Assembly: GCF_009372255.1 (NCBI RefSeq)
Contig: NZ_LXGN01000005.1
Coordinates: forward strand, 150,942-214,941
From: Acinetobacter guerrae
GTDB lineage: Bacteria > Pseudomonadota > Gammaproteobacteria > Pseudomonadales > Moraxellaceae
Length of the DNA stretch: 64,000 nucleotides
Reading direction: 5' to 3'
Below the pieces are notes generated by a model, which ran no database searches, was not told where the DNA came from, and saw nothing but the letters and a program-made list of their open reading frames with translations. The first letter of the stretch is position 1, and each line of letters begins with the position of its first letter. The translations under genes and the position numbers were made by a program. This document shows positions 58,770-64,000 of this stretch, piece by piece.

Positions 58770-58854
58770 TTCCCTGTAAAATGGCAGAATATATTCACGA
58801 GATTGGCTAAATTAATGCTAAACTTCAACCAGTTTGAAACTCACTATTTGCACT

Positions 58855-59415
58855 ATGACCGCGAAATCTCTATACGCTTATACATTACAGCCTGTTAACT
58901 ACGAAGTTTCTGAAGCTGAGCAACGCAATGTCCAACTGATGATTTGGCGTAGCACCAATAAAATCAGTACCAAAGCATGGATCATTATGGCTGCCGTTGT
59001 CGCACTATCTCTTGCTGGTATTATTTTATTAAAAAACTATTCCACTATATTTTGCTGGGTCGCCATCGTCTGTGTGGTGCTCTACTTTTTAATCCGTAAA
59101 TACGGTCTTGAATGGTATGTAAAACGCAAAATGAATGAGTTTCCTGTTCAGGAAATTAAAGGAATTCGCTTAGGTGTACAACCTCATGGAATTGTTATGC
59201 GTCAGCAAATGGGTGGACAAGAAGGCGTAGGCACAATTGGCTGGAAAGATATTTATGAATGGTATAACACACCAGATTTTATCTTGATGAACTTCAAGGT
59301 AAAAGGTCAACAAGGTGCATATATTTTACCTAAACGTATGGATTCTAGAAACTTTTCATTTAATACTATTCGCAAACATTTAACTGAAAGTGTAGGCGAG
59401 CCGAAAACAATTTAA
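58855..59415 (+). CDS. YcxB-like membrane protein
   Basis: About 186 residues from ATG 58855. Two adjacent membrane segments (WIIMAAVVALSLAGIILL and IFCWVAIVCVVLYFLI), then a soluble part with GIVMRQQMGGQEGVGTIGWKDIYEW and ILPKRM, the YcxB C-terminal pattern. Function unknown. 85 nt after the YccS-like gene on the same strand, ending at a terminator. Confidence 0.75.
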   Translation: MTAKSLYAYTLQPVNYEVSEAEQRNVQLMIWRSTNKISTKAWIIMAAVVALSLAGIILLKNYSTIFCWVAIVCVVLYFLIRKYGLEWYVKRKMNEFPVQEIKGIRLGVQPHGIVMRQQMGGQEGVGTIGWKDIYEWYNTPDFILMNFKVKGQQGAYILPKRMDSRNFSFNTIRKHLTESVGEPKTI

Positions 59416-59430
59416 AGCTCAATCTTAATT

Positions 59431-59457
59431 AAAACCTCCTGCACGGAGGTTTTTTTA
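59431..59457 (+). terminator. YcxB-like gene terminator
   Basis: ACCTCC, five-base loop, GGAGGT followed by six more T. Ends the YccS/YcxB-like transcript. Confidence 0.85.
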
Positions 59458-59472
59458 ACCCAATTAATAAAT

Positions 59473-59491
59473 GATAATGAAAATTAATATT
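59473..59491 (+). promoter_or_regulatory. Candidate Fur box before the PepSY-flavoprotein gene
   Basis: The 19-mer GATAATGAAAATTAATATT matches the Fur consensus GATAATGATAATCATTATC at 15 of 19 positions. It lies about 80 nt before the gene start, with a TATAAT box at 59528-59533 between. This fits iron-repressed expression. Confidence 0.6.
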
Positions 59492-59570
59492 ATCTACAAA
59501 ATCCATATTATCTTCGCATTGTTCCGTTATAATTTGCTAACTTTTGCCTCTTAAAATATTTTCTATCATC

Positions 59571-62231
59571 ATGTTTAAAAAAACGTTTTTCCAGATTCAC
59601 TGGTTTTTAGGGATTACAGCAGGGCTTATTCTTTCTCTAATGGGTGTAACAGGAGCCATTTACTCCTACGAACAACAAATTTTAAAATGGATCAATCAAG
59701 ACAGTTATATCGTACAGGCACAACCGCAGGCCAAACTCACCCCTGTTCAGCTTTATCAGCATTTTTCCAATCAAGATCCCAACATAAAAATTAATAGCAT
59801 TACCATTGCCAAAGATCCAACTGCTTCATCGACCGTGAATATTGCCAAGGAAGGCGAACGTCGCGGCTATAATATGATGATCAATCCTTATACCGCTCAA
59901 GTACTCCCTGAAATCAAAGGACGAGACTTTTTCCAGTTTGTACAACAACTTCATCGCACTCTCACCTTTGGCCCTGTGGGTAAACAGATTACAGGTGCAT
60001 GTACCCTCATGCTCATTTTCTTTGTGCTGAGTGGTCTGTATTTACGTTGGCCAAAAAAGCATTCTCTGCGCCAATGGCTCTTTGTAAAACCCAAACTTAA
60101 AGGACGTAATTTTATTTGGGATTTACACGCAGTCGTCGGAACGTGGGTGGTGGTGTTTTATCTTATTTTGGCATGTACGGGGTTATATTGGTCATATGAC
60201 TGGTGGCGCAGTGGCATGTTTAAAGTCATGGGCGTTGAGCAACCTAAACCACAAATGCAGGAAGGCAATAGAGAGCGTACGGGCCCTCAACGTAATCAAG
60301 AACAAAATGGTCGACCACAGTCTGCAAATGACAAAGCTCAAACAATGCAACAAAATCATCGTCAAACGAATACCCAAAGAACTGGCGATAGACAAACAGA
60401 TCGAGAGCAATCAGCGTTATCCCCTGTTCAAATACAGCAGGCACTTCAGCAGACTTGGACAGACTTTAATCAAAAAATCGGTCGTGATTATTCAACCTTA
60501 ACCATTAACTTACCAAAAAAGCCAGACGGTTCAATTGAACTCAGTTTTGTCGATCCTGTTGCACAACATGAACGCGCCCGTAATAGTGCAACTTATAATT
60601 ATCAAACGCACAAAATTGAAAAACTAGAACTTTACGAAGATAAAAAGCTGAATGAAAAAATCATGAGCAGCATGTTACCTGTGCATCGTGGTAGTTTCTT
60701 TGGTCCTGTTTATCAATTTTTTGCCATGTTGGCGTCATTGGCAATGCCTTTATTTTTTGTGACAGGCTGGATGTTATATCTAAAACGCCGTAAGCAAAAA
60801 CGCCTCACTCAAGCAGCACGTAATCAACTCGCAGATCACTATATTGACCCAAATGCAACACCATGGCTTATTACCTATGCTTCTCAGACAGGTGTATCCG
60901 AGCAACTGGCGTGGCGAACAGCCACCAGTTTACAAGAAGCGCATCAACCCGTAACGGTTAAACCTGTACAACAATTGACTGAGGATGATCTTAAAAACGC
61001 ATCACAAACTTTATTTGTTGTTAGTACCTACGGCACTGGTGAAGCCCCTGATTTGGCTAGCAGTTTTGAGAAAAAGTTTTTAAGCTCAAATCTGGACTTA
61101 ACTCATATGCATTATGCCGTATTGGCTTTAGGTTCAGATGAATATCCAGACACTTATTGTAGTTTCGGGCATCGAGTAGATCACTGGTTGAAACAATGTG
61201 GGGCACAAGCTTTATTTGACTTGATTGAGGTCAACAACGCCAACAATGAAGATGTGCAACGATGGAATAACGCCTTAGCCAAAGCAAGCAAGTTAGAACT
61301 TCAATCTATGAGTATTGAAAAGACATTTGATACATGGACACTAGATAAACGTACACTTCTTAATCCGCAAAGTCTCGGAGCACCTGCTTACAATATTGAG
61401 TTAACACCTAAACACGAAGTACATTGGCAGGCGGGTGATATTGCAGAAATTCAACCTGGCAATAGTTCAGCCCGTATCGAACAATTTTTGCAAAAATATC
61501 AAGTACATCCTGAAACTCTGGTCGATTCTTTATCTATTTCTATTCAACAAGCACTTTGGGATAAAGACTTGACTGTAGAGATAGAACCTTTCGCCAATAT
61601 GGAACATTTACTTGAACAACTTCCAACATTACCAACACGTGAATATTCCATAGCCAGCATTCCAACCCAGTTATTTTTAAGACTTACAGTTCGTCAACAA
61701 TATGATCATCAAGGTCAACTTGGGCTTGGTTCAGGATGGCTTACCGAACATACTCAAATCAATGATACACTTGCTTTACGGATTCGCACCAATGAATCTT
61801 TCCATTTGATTGATGATAATCGCCCAATTATCTGTATTGGAAATGGCACAGGTATCGCAGGTCTAATGAGCTTATTACATGCGCGTACCCGTCAGGATTA
61901 CGCAGAAAACTGGTTAATCTTTGGAGAGCGACAACATCATTGTGATTTCTTCTACCAGACGACAATTGAGGCATGGCACAACATGGGCATGCTCAAACGA
62001 CTAGATTTAGCCTTCTCACGTGATCAGGAACAACGAATTTATGTGCAGGACATCTTAAGACAACAAGCTGATGAACTGAAAGCATGGATTGATCGTGACG
62101 CTGTAATCTATGTCTGTGGCAGTATTGATGGTATGGCGAGCGGAGTCGATCAGGTACTCAATGAAATTTTGGGTGAGACCAAGATGGATGAATTACGTTT
62201 AGATGGACGTTACCGTCGAGATGTTTACTAA
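59571..62231 (+). CDS. PepSY-TM/flavodoxin/ferredoxin-NADP reductase fusion (iron-regulated reductase)
   Basis: About 886 residues from ATG 59571. Three membrane helices of the PepSY_TM type lie in the N-terminal 215 residues, with a fourth just before the flavodoxin part. A Q/N/R-rich linker of ~60 residues (about 222-282) splits the PepSY part. A flavodoxin domain (from ~430: ITYASQTGVSEQL), then a CPR-type FAD region (REYSIAS at about 690), and an NADPH site (GNGTGIAGL at about 755) complete an electron chain across the inner membrane. Related PepSY-flavoprotein fusions are linked to siderophore or ferric iron reduction. Preceded by a Fur box. Confidence 0.82.
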   Translation: MFKKTFFQIHWFLGITAGLILSLMGVTGAIYSYEQQILKWINQDSYIVQAQPQAKLTPVQLYQHFSNQDPNIKINSITIAKDPTASSTVNIAKEGERRGYNMMINPYTAQVLPEIKGRDFFQFVQQLHRTLTFGPVGKQITGACTLMLIFFVLSGLYLRWPKKHSLRQWLFVKPKLKGRNFIWDLHAVVGTWVVVFYLILACTGLYWSYDWWRSGMFKVMGVEQPKPQMQEGNRERTGPQRNQEQNGRPQSANDKAQTMQQNHRQTNTQRTGDRQTDREQSALSPVQIQQALQQTWTDFNQKIGRDYSTLTINLPKKPDGSIELSFVDPVAQHERARNSATYNYQTHKIEKLELYEDKKLNEKIMSSMLPVHRGSFFGPVYQFFAMLASLAMPLFFVTGWMLYLKRRKQKRLTQAARNQLADHYIDPNATPWLITYASQTGVSEQLAWRTATSLQEAHQPVTVKPVQQLTEDDLKNASQTLFVVSTYGTGEAPDLASSFEKKFLSSNLDLTHMHYAVLALGSDEYPDTYCSFGHRVDHWLKQCGAQALFDLIEVNNANNEDVQRWNNALAKASKLELQSMSIEKTFDTWTLDKRTLLNPQSLGAPAYNIELTPKHEVHWQAGDIAEIQPGNSSARIEQFLQKYQVHPETLVDSLSISIQQALWDKDLTVEIEPFANMEHLLEQLPTLPTREYSIASIPTQLFLRLTVRQQYDHQGQLGLGSGWLTEHTQINDTLALRIRTNESFHLIDDNRPIICIGNGTGIAGLMSLLHARTRQDYAENWLIFGERQHHCDFFYQTTIEAWHNMGMLKRLDLAFSRDQEQRIYVQDILRQQADELKAWIDRDAVIYVCGSIDGMASGVDQVLNEILGETKMDELRLDGRYRRDVY

Positions 62232-62254
62232 GTTTAATCGCTAACTATCGCAAT

Positions 62255-62293
62255 GAAAAAAGGATATTCCAAATCACTGGAATATCCTTTTTT
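62255..62293 (+). terminator. Terminator of the reductase fusion gene
   Basis: A 15-bp perfect stem (AAAAAAGGATATTCC with GGAATATCCTTTTTT, eight-base loop). One of the strongest hairpins in the window. Confidence 0.9.
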
Positions 62294-62369
62294 ATTCGAC
62301 TCAAACACATGAAATTGATACAGTTCATTATGATTATTGATGCACTCACCCTATATAAGAACATTTGAT

Positions 62370-63155
62370 ATGTCCGCTAGTCTTTTTATTCGTCTCAGCT
62401 TGTTTGTGATTGGTTTGATTTTATCTGCTGATGCGGTATTACTTTTATCCTATCGAAAAATTCATTTAGGAATAATATTACCTCTCCTCATAGGCTTTGT
62501 TTTCTGCATATATGCCTTGTTTTATGTTCAAATTCAACAATGGCTCAATCAACATATCAAAATAAAAAAACTCTGGCGCTGTGGATGGGCAATATTCGTT
62601 GTCTGGTTAATGACGCTTTTTGCTTTTTTTGCTTTTTTAATCTTACAAATCAAAGATAATCAATCCATACCTCCTGTAAAATCAATTATTGTACTGGGTA
62701 GCGGTATCGAAAATGGACAACCTTCAGCTGCTCTGGCTAAACGCTTGGATACAGCTGCGCCTATTGCCAAGGCACAACCAGACGCGTTGCTCATCCTTAC
62801 TGGTGGATTGGACTTTGGAGAAACACATACCGAAGCCGCCATCATGGCGAATTATTTACAGCAGCATTATTCGCTACCATCTACACAAATGATGCTAGAA
62901 AATCAAAGTACCAGTACGGAACTTAATTTAAAAAATAGTCAGATCATTCTCAAGCAGCATCAAATCCATTTGAATAACCCGATTGTAATTGTCACCAGTG
63001 ACTTTCATACTCTTCGAGCTAAAGCCATTGCACAAAAACAAGGCTATTCTCATGTATATATGGTCTCAGCACCCACCCCATTGCTAATCCGTTACAATGC
63101 ATGGTTAAGGGAATATTTTGCCTACTTAAGTGGATGGATTTTGAATGAATATTAA
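62370..63155 (+). CDS. YdcF/ElyC-like DUF218 membrane protein
   Basis: About 261 residues from ATG 62370. Two or three N-terminal membrane segments (SLFIRLSLFVIGLILSADAV; LPLLIGFVFCIYALFYV) precede the DUF218 domain (SIIVLGSGIENGQPSAALAKRLDTA; LILTGGLDFGETHTEAAIM; STSTELNLKNS; TSDFHTLRA). ElyC in E. coli concerns cell-envelope carrier lipid metabolism; the name here is family-level. A longer frame starts at TTG or ATG 62337-62342. Confidence 0.8.
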   Translation: MSASLFIRLSLFVIGLILSADAVLLLSYRKIHLGIILPLLIGFVFCIYALFYVQIQQWLNQHIKIKKLWRCGWAIFVVWLMTLFAFFAFLILQIKDNQSIPPVKSIIVLGSGIENGQPSAALAKRLDTAAPIAKAQPDALLILTGGLDFGETHTEAAIMANYLQQHYSLPSTQMMLENQSTSTELNLKNSQIILKQHQIHLNNPIVIVTSDFHTLRAKAIAQKQGYSHVYMVSAPTPLLIRYNAWLREYFAYLSGWILNEY

Positions 63156-63156
63156 T

Positions 63157-63618
63157 TCAATTTAGCCGAATCGAACGCGGTAAAGGTAATTTTAAATCGG
63201 CAAAGATTTCGGGCTTTTGCAAATAAAGTTGATACAGAAAACTTTTAATATCTGCCAAAAAACTTTCAGGTTTGACCAGTAAATTCTGCCCTTCTGGCGT
63301 TAGGTCTAAAGAAAGTAGAGTATTTTGTTCGCGTAAATAAGGAATAAGTTTCTGTACGAGAGTTACAAGCGAAATTTCTTGGAGCTCATAACTTTGCCAA
63401 CTTCCTTTTTGTAGAAGCGTTGCCAAACTCTTACTGTGCCAGAGAGCGAAAGCTTGCTGCCCAGTTGGCGTTGCACATAAAGCCCAACCATCATCATACA
63501 AACCGATCACATGATTTTGAAAAACAATCGTTTCAATAAATTGTTTATATACGTTTTTTGGATCATTCTTCAGATGAGATGACGTAGATATAACAGAACG
63601 TCGATAGGGATTTCGCAT
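63157..63618 (-). CDS. DUF2750 protein
   Basis: About 153 residues from ATG 63618 (MRNPYRRSV). The DUF2750 core is plain: KQFIETIVFQNHVIGLYDDGWALCATPTGQQAFALWHSKSLA. The C-terminal helix is rich in Y, L and F (DIKSFLYQLYLQKPE). Unknown function. A longer frame starts inside the tRNA-Val gene and is rejected. The stop lies next to the end of the convergent YdcF-like gene. Confidence 0.75.
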   Translation of the reverse strand: MRNPYRRSVISTSSHLKNDPKNVYKQFIETIVFQNHVIGLYDDGWALCATPTGQQAFALWHSKSLATLLQKGSWQSYELQEISLVTLVQKLIPYLREQNTLLSLDLTPEGQNLLVKPESFLADIKSFLYQLYLQKPEIFADLKLPLPRSIRLN

Positions 63619-63692
63619 ATTGTAGTAATAATAAAGCAGAATGAAACTAAAGCTTAGAAAAATCAAAGAAAAAAAGCAAGATAAAGGAGATA

Positions 63693-63768
63693 TGGTGGGC
63701 GCTGACGGGATCGAACCGCCGACATTCTGCTTGTAAGGCAGACGCTCTACCAACTGAGCTAAGCGCCC
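63693..63768 (-). tRNA. tRNA-Val, anticodon UAC
   Basis: Minus strand, 76 nt with an encoded CCA. GGGCGCTTAGCTCAGTTGG starts the acceptor and D arms. The anticodon loop CTTACAA gives UAC (valine), the T arm is GGCGGTTCGATCCCGTC, and the acceptor closes with AGCGCCC. Confidence 0.97.
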
Positions 63769-63781
63769 TGAGTGAGGATTA

Positions 63782-63830
63782 GAAAAGCATTGCTTTTCCC
63801 GAACGCAAGAGAAAAATCCATGATTTTTCT
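63782..63830 (-). repeat. Two hairpins between tRNA-Asp and tRNA-Val
   Basis: GAAAAGC-att-GCTTTTC (63782-63798) and AGAAAAAT with ATTTTTCT (63810-63830). They may separate the tRNA genes as processing or termination signals. Confidence 0.5.
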
Positions 63831-63891
63831 GACAAGTTTCGACTCAATTTTACGATACAAGACAAACGCAATACGAAAATCTTGAACAAAT

Positions 63892-63919
63892 ATTTTCTTA
63901 AATAGAAGATTAAGAAAAT
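63892..63919 (-). repeat. 3' trailer hairpin of tRNA-Asp
   Basis: ATTTTCTTAA (63892-63901) and TTAAGAAAAT (63910-63919), perfect 10-bp stem starting at the last base of the encoded CCA of tRNA-Asp. Either a weak terminator or a guide for 3' processing. Confidence 0.55.
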
Positions 63920-63995
63920 GGCGCAGCGGACGGGGCTCGAACCCGCGACCCCCGGCGTGACAGGCCGGTATTCTAACCAACTGAACTACCGCTGC
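63919..63995 (-). tRNA. tRNA-Asp, anticodon GUC
   Basis: Minus strand, 77 nt with encoded CCA. GCAGCGGTAGTTCAGTTGG opens the molecule; the anticodon loop CTGTCAC gives GUC (aspartate), TTCGAGCCC sits in the T arm, and the acceptor is completed by CGCTGC G CCA. Confidence 0.97.
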
Positions 63996-64000
63996 ACATA

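Noticed and set aside
63619..63753. N-terminal extension of the DUF2750 gene
   Set aside because: It would start inside tRNA-Val. The ATG at 63618 gives the usual protein.
63759..63980. 73-codon minus-strand frame
   Set aside because: It runs through the tRNA-Asp gene and only shadows it.

Overview
This window is chromosomal DNA from a gammaproteobacterium of the family Moraxellaceae, most likely Acinetobacter. The case rests on an AT-rich base composition, a DcaP-type outer-membrane porin, HemJ as the protoporphyrinogen oxidase, SMC-ScpAB rather than MukBEF, the zipA-smc-ligA neighbourhood, and the rpsL-rpsG-fusA-tuf (str) order with an 11-codon start of EF-Tu at the left edge. I see no prophage, insertion sequence, CRISPR array or integrase. 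This is core genome with small accessory touches.

Layout. 1-3.5 kb: str operon on the minus strand, with a strong promoter that shares bases with the terminator of the upstream EcsC-family gene. 5.3-14 kb: fatty-acid synthesis (fabB; acpP-fabG-fabD with rpmF-yceD upstream), hemJ, an acyltransferase, a HAD phosphatase, thiD and a Kbp-like LysM protein. 14-19 kb: epmC, yciO, a GNAT gene, then scpA-scpB-rluB. 19-25.4 kb: an AT-rich lipoprotein gene, then the biotin cluster (bioH-like gene, bioA, bioF, bioC, bioD) with a 19-bp palindrome in front of bioA. 25.5-31 kb: exported one-cysteine peroxiredoxin, a bacterioferritin without the haem methionine, an SDR reductase, ligA, zipA. 31-38.7 kb: smc, a GntR regulator, a TauE-like permease, and birA-coaX. 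38.8-48 kb: ffh, a YpjD/CcsA-like protein, dusC, a DUF1176 protein, a frameshifted ltrA, and several small stress or RNA-linked genes (SnoaL-like, YegP, Nudix, PhnA/YjdM, RraB, RluA). 48-59.4 kb: patatin lipoprotein, AgcS and GltS transporters, DcaP porin, nitroreductase, Bcr/CflA efflux, YccS-like FUSC protein, YcxB-like protein. 59.4-64 kb: a Fur-box-preceded PepSY/flavodoxin reductase fusion, a YdcF-like protein, a DUF2750 protein, tRNA-Val(UAC) and tRNA-Asp(GUC).

The genes join up in several ways. Biotin is made by the bio cluster and attached by a BirA that has lost its DNA-binding domain, so bio control must come from another regulator. SMC is encoded about 14 kb from its partners ScpA and ScpB. 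Acyl-chain synthesis (AcpP, FabD, FabG, FabB) feeds both lipid and biotin precursors. Many adjacent genes overlap by an ATGA stop/start, indicating translational coupling (fabD-fabG, bioC-bioD, scpA-scpB, birA-coaX).

The points most worth a second look are the terminator/promoter overlap and 5' hairpin at the str operon, the bioA palindrome together with the truncated BirA and its altered biotin loop, the haem-ligand loss in bacterioferritin, the single-base ltrA frameshift, the Fur-box reductase fusion, and a candidate GntR operator. I did not find a clearly new multi-gene system.
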